A stretch of DNA of 34,658 bases from a virus, in the IMG/VR virus record IMGVR_UViG_3300030061_000263, positions 1 through 34,658 of that record; one strand, given 5' to 3'. Below the pieces are notes generated by a model that had not been told where the DNA came from, did not search any database, and worked only from the letters and a program-made list of their open reading frames with translations. This document shows, piece after piece, positions 23,138 through 30,375 of this stretch. Both the position numbers and the translations under genes were made by a program. How positions within the stretch are numbered: position 1 is the stretch's first letter; each line of letters opens with the position of its first letter.

Positions 23138-23531
23138 TACTTTTTTTAATAATATCTGAAGAAAAAATATTTTGGATATTCATTAGATACATTTTACTTG
23201 CATTATGGTCTCCACCAGATACTGTTTTCTTATCAGTTGTTTGTTCTACAATTCGTTTAAGCATATCAGTTTTAAAAACTAATGTTGCATAAACTTCTTC
23301 ATCTACACATAGATTATGAAACCAGTAGTCTGATTCTGTAACTGATATACCACTAGGTTTACCATAGCTTTCATATTCTATTGCTATGTTACCTGTCTTC
23401 AACCACATACCTCTTTCTGATTTCACTTCTATCTTCTTATCTTGTAACATATCTGCTACAATTTTTTCTTTTACTTGACCATACTTTAAATCTAAATCAA
23501 ATTTCTTTCTATCTTTTTTAGCTGGTTGCAT
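23121..23531 (-). CDS. Putative PD-(D/E)XK-type nuclease, small phage family
   Basis: A 136-aa protein with a compact core: DLKYGQVKEKIVADML, then KKIEVKSERGMWLKTGNIAI, then EYESYGKPSGISVTESDYWF. The E(x)K in IEVKSE, preceded by an acidic helix and followed by EYE and a Lys/Thr-rich segment, fits a minimal PD-(D/E)XK endonuclease fold, as seen in uncharacterised podovirus proteins. The C-terminal third has VSGGDHNASKMYLMNI. It has an AAGGA ribosome site and sits between polymerase and ssb, so a role in DNA metabolism is likely. The nuclease call is inferred from the motif pattern. Confidence 0.55.
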   Translation of the reverse strand: MQPAKKDRKKFDLDLKYGQVKEKIVADMLQDKKIEVKSERGMWLKTGNIAIEYESYGKPSGISVTESDYWFHNLCVDEEVYATLVFKTDMLKRIVEQTTDKKTVSGGDHNASKMYLMNIQNIFSSDIIKKSIDSNN

Positions 23532-23540
23532 TATATTTCC

Positions 23541-25178
23541 TTAGTGTGTTGATGCCCATGTTAGTCCTGCTTTCCATTCACTATCTAAAGGACAGTTAAG
23601 TTTTAATATTTCTTCTGTTATCTTAATAGATTTTTTAGTTATCTCTCCAAACTTTTGTACATCTTTATGGTTTACTTCAAATTGATATTCATCATGAACA
23701 GATGCTACAAGGTGAGCATCAAGACCAAAAACATCAATCATATCCATCATACATACTAACCATTGCTTACATACAATAGCACCTGCTCCTTGTAATACAG
23801 TATTTAAAGCACTATGAGGACTACGTATTTGAAATATTCTACCATCTAATCCTTTAATAGCACCTTGAACTGATGCTTCTTGTACTTCAGTACGTAAGTC
23901 TGCAAGCTCTGGTAAGTTAGATAAAAATTTATCAACTAATTTTTGTCCTTCTTTAGGACCTGCTCCAACTACTTTACCTATTTTAGCTGCACCTGCACCA
24001 TAAAGAAAAGCATAGATAAATGTTTTAGCTTGGTCTCTATTAGTTAATCCTGCTGCTTTCATATTAGCTGTATGTATATCACCTGTAAGTAGTTCTTTAG
24101 TAAAGACATCACTATTCATATAATGTGCTAAACATCTTAATTCTAATCCACTTGCATCAGTACCTACTAATGTATATTTAGAAGGGTCAGAGACAGTCCA
24201 ACAATCTCTACACTCTTTACCATAAGGAGAATAGATAGCAGGCACTTGAGCAAGATTAGGAGAATTATGTGCCATACGTCCTGTAACAGTCTTTAAGGTC
24301 ATTACTCTACCATGTACTTTACTATTATCATCACATAATTCTATCCAAGATTTAATTTGTGATACTCTTTTTTGTAGTAGTAAATATCTTGAAAACATTT
24401 GAGCTTCTTTCATATCAATATTATTTAATACTTCTTCATTTACTATGACATTACCTTTATCAGTTTTAAGTGTAGGTTTCCATCCTTTATTTATTAGACG
24501 TTCAGCTATTTGTTTTCTACTTCCTATATTAAAAGGTATATATTTAACTTTAGTTTTAAGTTGTACTTCTGTTGGTGGAAATATTTCTGTAGCTTGGTTA
24601 GATAAATTATTAGCTTCATCTTCTAAAGATGCTTTCAATGTCATTGCTTTTCTTAAATCTAAAGTAAATCCATTTTCTTCCTGCTTATCTATAATAACTC
24701 TAACTTTCTTTTCTAGTTCTATAGATTCTTTAGAGAATTTACTTTTCTCTTTATCTAATTCATTCATTACTTTATGAGTTAAGTTTACATCCTGTGTGCA
24801 GTACGTAAGCATATCAGGAGAATAAGTATCAAAAGAATTCATATCTCCTTTTTCAAATTTTAATTTCTTTCCCCATGCACCTAGTCCATGTCCTTCTTCT
24901 CTTATAGGATTAAAGAGTTGAGACTCTATTAAAGTATCTCTTATATGATTAGGTTGAATAGACGAACCAGTAAATTTATTTAATAAAGGTGCATCAAAAG
25001 ATAAACCATTATGCATTACAAATGTATTAATGTTCTTACTCCAATCTTTAAAGTCTTTACATTCTTCTTGTACCCAATGTTTAATCGTATTAGTCTTAGG
25101 ACATTTAGCTACAATGCAATGAATCTCTGTAGCACTATCTTTAAATCCATTAGTTTCTATATCAACAATTGCCGCCAT
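23541..25178 (-). CDS. DNA polymerase A family (T7-like) with 3'-5' exonuclease
   Basis: A 545-aa replicative polymerase. The exonuclease motifs are VDIETNGF (Exo I), MHNGLSFDAPLL (Exo II) and YCTQDVNLTHKV (Exo III). The polymerase motifs are TDASGLELRCLAHYM (A), RDQAKTFIYAFLYGAG (B) and VHDEYQFEV (C), nearly identical to T7. The residue at the E. coli F762 position is Tyr (about Y389), as in T7, which favours dideoxynucleotide acceptance. Only about 15 residues separate the thumb helix ending NQATEIFPP from FNIGSRKQIA, where T7 carries its thioredoxin-binding loop, so that loop is absent. The start at 25178 is chosen because AGGAGG lies six bases upstream; the frame extends further to 25223 without support. 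Confidence 0.92.
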   Translation of the reverse strand: MAAIVDIETNGFKDSATEIHCIVAKCPKTNTIKHWVQEECKDFKDWSKNINTFVMHNGLSFDAPLLNKFTGSSIQPNHIRDTLIESQLFNPIREEGHGLGAWGKKLKFEKGDMNSFDTYSPDMLTYCTQDVNLTHKVMNELDKEKSKFSKESIELEKKVRVIIDKQEENGFTLDLRKAMTLKASLEDEANNLSNQATEIFPPTEVQLKTKVKYIPFNIGSRKQIAERLINKGWKPTLKTDKGNVIVNEEVLNNIDMKEAQMFSRYLLLQKRVSQIKSWIELCDDNSKVHGRVMTLKTVTGRMAHNSPNLAQVPAIYSPYGKECRDCWTVSDPSKYTLVGTDASGLELRCLAHYMNSDVFTKELLTGDIHTANMKAAGLTNRDQAKTFIYAFLYGAGAAKIGKVVGAGPKEGQKLVDKFLSNLPELADLRTEVQEASVQGAIKGLDGRIFQIRSPHSALNTVLQGAGAIVCKQWLVCMMDMIDVFGLDAHLVASVHDEYQFEVNHKDVQKFGEITKKSIKITEEILKLNCPLDSEWKAGLTWASTH

Positions 25179-25536
25179 TTTCATCCTCCTCTTTCTCGCA
25201 CCAGTTACAAGCTTCTCCTTCACCTACTTCTATTTCAGTTTCTTCTTCTTCACAATAGTGTTTCCACATTTTTGGTTCATCTATTCTATCTGGATTTTCA
25301 CTAGGACTAGGCATTACTATTTTTAATTGATGCCTATTATACATTACATTTTTAACACCATGTAAAGCATTACTTTCTTGTTTAACTATATCTAAGATAT
25401 CTCTAGCTAATTCTACTCGACCAGCTAATAATCCTTGGTCAAAACTATCTATAGTTGTGTCAACAGGATTAGTTTTATTCATAAAGATTTCATCTTCACA
25501 TAGTTCTAATATTTCTAGTATAATTTTATTATCCAT
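25162..25536 (-). CDS. Hypothetical acidic protein upstream of polymerase
   Basis: A 124-aa protein. The N-terminal half is helical and acidic (ILEILELCEDEIFMNK, FDQGLLAGRVELARDILD). The C-terminal half is very acidic and ends with a Cys cluster (HYCEEEETEIEVGEGEACNW, then CEKEEDENGGNC) holding four Cys that might bind metal. AAGGA precedes the ATG. Its end overlaps the polymerase start by 17 bp, which suggests coupled translation and perhaps a polymerase accessory role. No known family was recognised. Confidence 0.5.
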   Translation of the reverse strand: MDNKIILEILELCEDEIFMNKTNPVDTTIDSFDQGLLAGRVELARDILDIVKQESNALHGVKNVMYNRHQLKIVMPSPSENPDRIDEPKMWKHYCEEEETEIEVGEGEACNWCEKEEDENGGNC

Positions 25537-25552
25537 TTTATTTTCCTTTTAT

Positions 25553-27217
25553 TTAGTCTACATTAAATTGATTAGTGTCGTCAAGTTTATTATCTTTTAA
25601 TTCTTTTAATCTACCTGTTGCTCTATCATAAAGTAGATTACCTGCTGCTCCTGTATCTCCTGTGTATCTATTCTTTAAGATACGAAGCATAGTTGTATTA
25701 GCTGTCATAGAATCATGTGCTTGTTGATTACGTTCTAAAGCAATAACACAATCACTAAGATGTGCTATTGAAGCTGAACCTCTTAGATGTGAGAGTGTAA
25801 CTTCTCTACCATTTTCATGACCTATATCACCTGTTGGTCTTCTTAGATGTGATACTAATAATAAACCTACACCTGTTTGTTCTACTAAACTTCTAAGCTT
25901 AGTCATAAGAATATCAATAGACTTTCTTTCATCATCTCCTTCTTGTCCACTAACTAAGATAGATAGATGGTCTAAGATAATCCATTTACAATCTAAAGCT
26001 TTAGCCATGTACTGTACACGATTTAGTATTTCATCATTGTGTATAGAACCAAAGTGGTCAAAGGCATAGAACCTACCAGTTCCTATAGTAGCATCTTCCC
26101 ACTTCTTTAATTCTTCTCTTGTATGTTGGTCTCTAATTTCTTTGATATATAATCTAGCACCTGCTTCAACAGACATAATATTAAATGCAGTTTTCCTAAT
26201 GTTTTCTTCTAATGCTAAGACACCTATATTAGAATTAGTAGCAGTAAGTATATGATGCATTAGCTCTCTTGTTACAGATGATTTACCCATGCCTGCACCT
26301 GCAGTAAATGTAACTAACTCACCTGTTCTCATACCATAAGTCTTATCATTAAGAGCTTGCCAAGGATATAAACATGTATCATTCTTTTGTTCTTCATATA
26401 AAGAACTTTGTAATGATTTAAGATTAACTATCCCTGCTGGTGTATATACATCTGCATCCCACCATGCATCTAAGAACTTTTTAGTTTCTCCTCGTTGTGT
26501 ATACTCATTAGCATCTTTATAATCTAGACGCATAATCTTACACTTGTTAGGCTCAAAGAGTTGAGCTACTTTAGATGCTGCTGCTTTACCTGCTTCATCA
26601 TTATCAAAACAAATTATAATTGTTTCAAACTTATTTAAGTATTCATAAGATGCTTTACAATCTCTTACTGCACCAGCTGCTCCTGTCTTAACAGAAACAC
26701 AAGCCCACTTAGCACCCATCATTTGATAAGCAGACATACAATCTATCTCACCTTCAGTGATAGTAACAAACTTACCTCTTGCTGCAAATAAGTTTTGTCC
26801 AAAGAGACCTGCTGTAGATATAGAACCTTCAGCCCAAAACTCTTTCTCTTTAGTATTACGTACCTTAGATGCTACATGTGCATTATTACTATCATAGTAT
26901 TTATATATATGTTGTGTAATATTATTGTCATTGTCTTTACGTACAGCAACATTAAACTTACTACATGTTTCTTTATTTATTCTTCTATCATGAAGAGCTT
27001 CAGTATTCCCTTCAGTAAAAGTAGTCTTAACTACACCTCTTATAGGTGCAGGTGTTATATTATTATTATTGTTCATTTGTTTCCTTTCTGGTGGTGTATA
27101 AGTGTTACATGAAAAGCAGTACCAGTGTCCATCTTCATACAATGTATTAGCATCACTAGAACTACAATTAGGACATGCTCCTTGTTTAATTACTTTATCG
27201 TTCATTTTATTCTCCAT
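25553..27217 (-). CDS. Primase-helicase, T7 gp4-like
   Basis: A 554-aa bifunctional replisome protein, close to T7 gp4 in length (566). The N-terminal zinc-binding domain has C15, C18, C34 and C37 (CPNC...CFSC). The TOPRIM primase core has ITEGEIDC (E155) and CFDNDEAG (D205, D207). The hexameric helicase domain has Walker A FTAGAGMGKSS (about 304-314), LALEE, Walker B WIILDHLSIL and LLVSHLRRP. It unwinds DNA and makes primers for the adjacent polymerase. Starts at 27217 or 27205 are both possible, the latter with GGAG six bases upstream. An internal ribosome site before M48 could give a helicase form without the zinc finger. Confidence 0.92.
   Translation of the reverse strand: MENKMNDKVIKQGACPNCSSSDANTLYEDGHWYCFSCNTYTPPERKQMNNNNNITPAPIRGVVKTTFTEGNTEALHDRRINKETCSKFNVAVRKDNDNNITQHIYKYYDSNNAHVASKVRNTKEKEFWAEGSISTAGLFGQNLFAARGKFVTITEGEIDCMSAYQMMGAKWACVSVKTGAAGAVRDCKASYEYLNKFETIIICFDNDEAGKAAASKVAQLFEPNKCKIMRLDYKDANEYTQRGETKKFLDAWWDADVYTPAGIVNLKSLQSSLYEEQKNDTCLYPWQALNDKTYGMRTGELVTFTAGAGMGKSSVTRELMHHILTATNSNIGVLALEENIRKTAFNIMSVEAGARLYIKEIRDQHTREELKKWEDATIGTGRFYAFDHFGSIHNDEILNRVQYMAKALDCKWIILDHLSILVSGQEGDDERKSIDILMTKLRSLVEQTGVGLLLVSHLRRPTGDIGHENGREVTLSHLRGSASIAHLSDCVIALERNQQAHDSMTANTTMLRILKNRYTGDTGAAGNLLYDRATGRLKELKDNKLDDTNQFNVD
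27074..27087 (-). promoter_or_regulatory. Internal ribosome site and start within the primase-helicase gene
   Basis: Within codons 44-48 the minus strand reads AAAGGA, five bases, then ATG (M48), immediately after the zinc-binding domain (last Cys at 37) and at the start of an Asn-rich linker. Its position parallels the T7 gene 4B start (M64), which yields a helicase lacking the zinc domain. Read directly; use in translation is inferred. Confidence 0.45.
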
Positions 27218-27230
27218 TTTAATTTATCTC

Positions 27231-27428
27231 CTAGTCATAATCATCTAAAGCTATATTATATAATTCATTAACAAAGTCTTTCTTATCTTCCATAACTTCA
27301 TTAACTTCTTTCTTAGCTAATTTCTTAGCTTCTTGTTTAGAGTATCCTTCTTCTTCATACTCTTTAACAAAAGTCCAAAACATTTTGTTTCTTTCTTTAT
27401 CCCAAAGATTTATATTCTTTGAACTCAT
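27231..27428 (-). CDS. Small charged helical protein
   Basis: A 65-aa protein, highly charged and helical: WDKERNKMFWTFVKEYEEEG, SKQEAKKLAKKEVNEVMEDK and FVNELYNIALDDYD. No domain was recognised. It overlaps the preceding gene by 32 bp and has only a weak GAG ribosome site. It lies immediately upstream of the primase-helicase. Confidence 0.5.
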   Translation of the reverse strand: MSSKNINLWDKERNKMFWTFVKEYEEEGYSKQEAKKLAKKEVNEVMEDKKDFVNELYNIALDDYD

Positions 27429-27633
27429 GTGTCCATCTCATTCTTTCTACTCTTTTATCTTTAGTATAATAAGTATATTTATATTTATTATTTCTGTCAA
27501 GATAAGAATATTTATCTTTATAAAATTTAGAAAACAAAACCATATCACAACCCATACTTTTCCATACGCCTTGATGTAATTCCCAATGCTCTTCTGGAGA
27601 AAGTGTACGCTGCTCATTTGTATTAGTCATCAT
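27397..27633 (-). CDS. Small hypothetical protein, Tyr/Lys-rich
   Basis: A 78-aa protein. It begins with acidic-polar residues (TLSPEEHWELHQGVWKSMG), followed by an aromatic, basic stretch (YKDKYSYLDRNNKYKYTYY). AAAGGA precedes the start at a slightly long spacing. It overlaps both neighbours. No family or enzymatic motif was recognised; a small early protein is the best description. Confidence 0.5.
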   Translation of the reverse strand: MMTNTNEQRTLSPEEHWELHQGVWKSMGCDMVLFSKFYKDKYSYLDRNNKYKYTYYTKDKRVERMRWTHEFKEYKSLG

Positions 27634-27811
27634 GTTTAATATCCTTTTCTGCCCAACTAATACTGCCAGAAAAAGCTGCTTCTGGACTTATCTTTTGACG
27701 TAAGTTATGTATTTCTTCTGTTAATACTTTGATTCTTATATGAGCTCTGCTCAGTTGTTCTTGTAAATCTTTAATATTTTTTTTATATATTTCTTCTTGT
27801 TGTATTGTCAT
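27623..27811 (-). CDS. Small coiled-coil protein
   Basis: A 62-aa protein whose residues 1-42 form a heptad-like coiled coil (NIKDLQEQLSRAHIRIKVL, TEEIHNLRQKI), with a short polar tail. AGGG precedes the ATG. It probably oligomerises; the partner and role are unknown. Confidence 0.5.
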   Translation of the reverse strand: MTIQQEEIYKKNIKDLQEQLSRAHIRIKVLTEEIHNLRQKISPEAAFSGSISWAEKDIKHDD

Positions 27812-27812
27812 A

Positions 27813-28004
27813 TTATTGTACCCTATATATTTTAATTGAACTACTTTCTAAATCAAAATCTACTGGTGCTATACTCCAGATAAATACTTCTGCTTCTTTT
27901 TTTGTTGAAAATCTCATTGGTATTTGGTCTTCATCTGTTAGATAATCAGGCATATCTTCATTAGGATTCATATGTGCTATGACATAAGCATCTTGAACAT
28001 TCAT
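27813..28004 (-). CDS. Small hypothetical protein, first gene after the AT-rich dyad promoter
   Basis: A 63-aa protein beginning MNVQDAYVIAHMNPNEDMPD, with an acidic middle (YLTDEDQIPMRFSTKKEAEV) and FIWSIAPVDFDLES. The ATG at 28004 has AGGAG eight bases upstream; the longer frame to 28043 would run through the promoter and is rejected. The KKEAEVFI pattern is a common alpha/beta end in small phage proteins, but no named family is claimed. Confidence 0.55.
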   Translation of the reverse strand: MNVQDAYVIAHMNPNEDMPDYLTDEDQIPMRFSTKKEAEVFIWSIAPVDFDLESSSIKIYRVQ

Positions 28005-28033
28005 AATTATTCTCCTATAGTTAATGCTATTTA

Positions 28034-28062
28034 AGTATAGCATATATATTAATTTATATAAA
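28034..28062 (-). promoter_or_regulatory. Candidate extended -10 promoter in AT-rich dyad
   Basis: The minus strand has TTTATA (28062-28057), a 17-base spacer ending TGC, and TATACT (28039-28034). The TGN extension compensates for a weak -35. It lies about 30 bases before the first ribosome site of the 63-aa gene and the downstream replication genes. It overlaps an inverted repeat. Confidence 0.45.
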
Positions 28063-28087
28063 GTAAAAATTATATATATATGCTATA
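28036..28087. repeat. 14-bp perfect AT-rich inverted repeat
   Basis: Arms TATAGCATATATAT (28036-28049) and ATATATATGCTATA (28074-28087) are perfect inverted copies separated by 24 bases. The left arm covers the candidate -10 and its TG extension. It could be an operator, a cruciform-prone site or a weak terminator for the gene ending at 28089; the sequence alone does not choose. Confidence 0.6.
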
Positions 28088-28088
28088 T

Positions 28089-28238
28089 TTAGTTGCGTAT
28101 TAGTAAAAAACATATTAGTGATATAACTAATACCACTGGGAAGATATAGTTTAACCAAAGTGTCTTGTCTTTCTTTATTGGTGCGAACCAGTGACCAGTA
28201 AGTTTCATTCTACGTTTACGTTCAGTTTCTTTATCCAT
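28089..28238 (-). CDS. 49-residue single-pass membrane protein
   Basis: An ORF starting MDKETERKRRMKLTGHWFAP with a basic N-terminus, then a transmembrane helix (YIFPVVLVISLICFLLIRN) at the C-terminus. The positive charges before the helix predict N-in orientation. It overlaps the upstream gene by 8 bp. This is a membrane micro-protein of unknown role, possibly acting on a host membrane target. Confidence 0.55.
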   Translation of the reverse strand: MDKETERKRRMKLTGHWFAPIKKDKTLWLNYIFPVVLVISLICFLLIRN

Positions 28239-28392
28239 CTGTTACTACCTTTTTAGTCATAACATAAGCTTTAATACCACCTATACTTTTAAGATTAAAC
28301 ATAGCTGCAAATTCCTTACATGCTCTATAAGTATTCTTAGCTTCAATAGTTTTTGTTCCATGTTTCTTATGTGCTACATAATATAAATACAT
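28231..28392 (-). CDS. 53-residue basic protein
   Basis: An ORF MYLYYVAHKKHGTKTIEAKN followed by TYRACKEFAAMFNLKSIGGI and a basic end. The start shares a base with the upstream stop (TAATG) and AAAGGAGAG is just upstream. The TYRACKEFAAMFNLKS stretch looks like a small helix-loop motif. No family was recognised. The tight coupling supports it as a real gene. Confidence 0.5.
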   Translation of the reverse strand: MYLYYVAHKKHGTKTIEAKNTYRACKEFAAMFNLKSIGGIKAYVMTKKVVTDG

Positions 28393-28646
28393 TATACACT
28401 CTCCTTTCTTTTCCTAACAGGTATATCAGGTATAACGATTACTTCTGAATCTGTTTCTATCCATACTTTAGCACCACAAGATAGAGGCTTATCAGGACTA
28501 TAGATAACTTTACTTGGTCCTAGTATTTCAACTTGATGCCCATAGTTATTACTATTATAAGTCTTAACAGTAATCACTGGGTCTCTTTTATTATTCTTGT
28601 GATTAGATTTAATAACGTGTTGATTAATATGTATTTTAGTCTTCAT
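28392..28646 (-). CDS. Small conserved hypothetical protein
   Basis: An 84-aa, beta-rich protein: MKTKIHINQHVIKSNHKNNK, DPVITVKTYNSNNYGHQVEI, LGPSKVIYSPDKPLSCGAKV and WIETDSEVIVIPD. I recognise the KTKIHINQH...YSPDKPLSCGA..WIET pattern as common to many marine phages, where it has no assigned function. GGAG lies upstream. The pattern suggests a small barrel or sandwich fold. It overlaps the upstream gene by 11 bp. Confidence 0.6.
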   Translation of the reverse strand: MKTKIHINQHVIKSNHKNNKRDPVITVKTYNSNNYGHQVEILGPSKVIYSPDKPLSCGAKVWIETDSEVIVIPDIPVRKRKESV

Positions 28647-28890
28647 GTTCTATATCTCCATGTCCTATAACTACATCAATATGTTCTTCAGATAGTATAT
28701 CATCTTGTCCTATGTATTTAGTTTCTGTAGTCATATGTTCTAAATTGTATTTATTAGACTGTCCTACAAATAAAAATTCTTCACATACTAACTCTTCTAT
28801 TTCATCAATAGATAACTTATCAGTAGAAGTTATCTTATATCTATCTACAATCTTTTTTGTTTTTATTATTTCATATTCATATTTAATCAT
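28636..28890 (-). CDS. Small acidic hypothetical protein
   Basis: An 84-aa protein from the ATG at 28890, which has GAGG six bases upstream; the longer frame to 28947 is not supported. The N-terminus is a strand-helix (MIKYEYEIIKTKKIVDRYKI), the middle acidic-helical (SIDEIEELVCEEFLFVG), and the end acidic with His (EEHIDVVIGHGDIEHED). No family was recognised. It is coupled by an 8-bp overlap to the preceding gene. Confidence 0.5.
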   Translation of the reverse strand: MIKYEYEIIKTKKIVDRYKITSTDKLSIDEIEELVCEEFLFVGQSNKYNLEHMTTETKYIGQDDILSEEHIDVVIGHGDIEHED

Positions 28891-29143
28891 AACTACCTCT
28901 CTCTTGATATTTAACAAACTGTAATTTAATTCTATCTTCACTATCATATATAGGAAAACCTAAACTATACCATACATCAGGAACTTCATCTCCATATATA
29001 TATGTATACTTCGCATCAGTTTGTTGTTCTTTATCTTTTAAATCATAAGCATATTCAAGTATCTCTGTATGTGTATATCTTTGCATAGCATTATCTCCTA
29101 CTAATGCTTCCATCAACTGTTCTAATTTTTCTTTATTGTTCAT
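28883..29143 (-). CDS. Small hypothetical protein
   Basis: An 86-aa protein with a helical N-terminus (NNKEKLEQLMEALVGDNAMQ, HTEILEYAYDLKDKEQ) and an aromatic C-terminal half (YTYIYGDEVPDVWYSLGFPI, YDSEDRIKLQFVKYQERG). AAGGAG with spacing 8 precedes the ATG. No family was recognised. It is part of the run of small early genes. Confidence 0.5.
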   Translation of the reverse strand: MNNKEKLEQLMEALVGDNAMQRYTHTEILEYAYDLKDKEQQTDAKYTYIYGDEVPDVWYSLGFPIYDSEDRIKLQFVKYQERGSYD

Positions 29144-29282
29144 TTTTATTCTCCTTATTATTGTTGCGTATTAGTACATACTCAATCTTATTAATCTTTA
29201 ACATATCAAAGAGATGAAAGAGTATATCTTTTTTTCTAGGTTTCTTTTTAAAGTTAAGCGTAATAGTAGCTGTCCATTTCAT
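29133..29282 (-). CDS. 49-residue small protein
   Basis: An ORF MKWTATITLNFKKKPRKKDI followed by LFHLFDMLKINKIEYVLIRN and an Asn/Lys tail. The strand-helix-strand pattern resembles half of a small ferredoxin-like fold. The start overlaps the upstream stop as ATGA (29279-29282), a strong sign of coupled translation. The VLIRN end resembles that of the 49-residue membrane protein at 28089 at the DNA level too. Function unknown. Confidence 0.5.
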   Translation of the reverse strand: MKWTATITLNFKKKPRKKDILFHLFDMLKINKIEYVLIRNNNKENKNEQ

Positions 29283-29470
29283 TCTACTTTCCATTCTTCA
29301 AATAGTTTTTTTGCTTCTTTAGATAAACGTAATAGTTCTTCCATATCAGTTTCTCGCATTAGTACATTATATTCTGAATGATTCATAGTCTCTAAAATAT
29401 TTACTATATCTTCCATAATATATACAAGTTGTTGTTTAACACTTGGTGTAGTAGTAAGTTTATTTTTCAC
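29279..29470 (-). CDS. Small helical protein, GTG start
   Basis: A 63-aa helical protein: TTPSVKQQLVYIMEDIVNIL, ETMNHSEYNVLMRETDMEEL and LRLSKEAKKLFEEWKVE. It starts with GTG; AAGGAG with spacing 8 supports the start. It overlaps genes on both sides by 4-11 bp. No family was recognised. Confidence 0.5.
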   Translation of the reverse strand: MKNKLTTTPSVKQQLVYIMEDIVNILETMNHSEYNVLMRETDMEELLRLSKEAKKLFEEWKVE

Positions 29471-29717
29471 TTGGTTGCTCCTTTATTATTTTTAATGCTT
29501 TATCAATAGTCTGACTATTTTTATAAACCTTCCAATTAGTTTTATCATTAGGCATAGTTTCTATTACATATTCTCCTTTAGTATTATGTCTAAAGATACA
29601 CATATATATTTCTTCTACTATATCTCTAAATTCTTTTTGAGAATATTTAGATATATTTATTTCTTGTACTAAAGATGCAAAGTGTTGTGCTTCTATTTGA
29701 TTAAATCTTTTACTCAT
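29460..29717 (-). CDS. Small hypothetical protein
   Basis: An 85-aa protein beginning MSKRFNQIEAQHFASLVQEI, chosen because AGGAG lies seven bases upstream (the frame extends to 29738 without a site). It continues ISKYSQKEFRDIVEEIYMCI and KGEYVIETMPNDKTNWKVYK. The helical N-terminus followed by strands suggests a small globular domain. No family was recognised. Confidence 0.5.
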   Translation of the reverse strand: MSKRFNQIEAQHFASLVQEINISKYSQKEFRDIVEEIYMCIFRHNTKGEYVIETMPNDKTNWKVYKNSQTIDKALKIIKEQPSEK

Positions 29718-30084
29718 TTTTATCTCCTGATATTGCACCTATTTGTGGTAAGATTTTATCTTCTATTGCATTCTCTATATTCTCTAATAAGCTAGGTGAT
29801 GTAGTAGGTTTACCATACTTATACGTAACAGTATTATTTTTTATATCGTTAACATCTGATGGCTGCAACCATACTAGTTTTTCTCTATCAGGTGTAGCCA
29901 ACCAGTCTATAACTTCTGCATTAATTATTTTATCTGTTGCATGTTTCTTATTTAATTCGTATAAGAAATCATAGAAGCTATCATCACCTAGTCCATCACC
30001 AAGCTTATCAGTACCATCTTTATTTTTAATAGGCTTAGTAAGTATTTGCTTTAGTCTGTCTTTATCTATGTGCCATGTTCCCAT
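29710..30084 (-). CDS. Hypothetical protein of the early region
   Basis: A 124-aa protein with a good AAGGAG site. Notable stretches are MGTWHIDKDRLKQILTKPIK, GDGLGDDSFYDFLYELNKKH, NAEVIDWLATPDREKLVWLQ and the acidic tail LLENIENAIEDKILPQIGAI. It has the look of a folded alpha/beta protein but matches no family I can name. It is the second gene after the structured intergenic region. Confidence 0.5.
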   Translation of the reverse strand: MGTWHIDKDRLKQILTKPIKNKDGTDKLGDGLGDDSFYDFLYELNKKHATDKIINAEVIDWLATPDREKLVWLQPSDVNDIKNNTVTYKYGKPTTSPSLLENIENAIEDKILPQIGAISGDKNE

Positions 30085-30111
30085 GTCATTCTCCTTTTAA
30101 GTTAATTTATT

Positions 30112-30375
30112 TTAATGTACTGTATCATCTGGTTTCTTCATAAGTGGTTTACATTTTTCTGTATGTGAACAAGCAGTAGCATACCACATCCATAACAGTT
30201 CTCTTATTTCTTTTTCAGGTTTACCTTTAAATAATGTATCTTTAAGTATACCAAAACCTAATGATAGTAATGCTCCTGTATAAGCTGTCAATGATAATCT
30301 TGATTTAGCAGCAACATTTAATATCTTCTGTTCTTCTTCTTGTAAGTCTTCTATAAGTTTATCTGGGTTTATCAT
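30112..30375 (-). CDS. Small protein with amphipathic/hydrophobic middle
   Basis: An 87-aa protein: helical charged N-terminus (MINPDKLIEDLQEEEQKILN), a hydrophobic Gly-rich middle (LSLTAYTGALLSLGFGILKD), then a Trp-rich helix (IRELLWMWYATACSHTEKC). The middle is long enough to contact a membrane but is not a clear transmembrane helix. AGGAG with spacing 7 supports the start. It is the first gene after the 0.4-kb structured intergenic region. Confidence 0.5.
   Translation of the reverse strand: MINPDKLIEDLQEEEQKILNVAAKSRLSLTAYTGALLSLGFGILKDTLFKGKPEKEIRELLWMWYATACSHTEKCKPLMKKPDDTVH

Noticed and set aside
24445-27112. Plus-strand ORFs antisense to polymerase and primase-helicase (24445-24777, 25011-25304, 26795-27112), plus others opposite minus-strand genes
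   Set aside because: They mirror highly conserved enzymes, have Phe/Ser/Ile-rich shadow composition and no ribosome sites.
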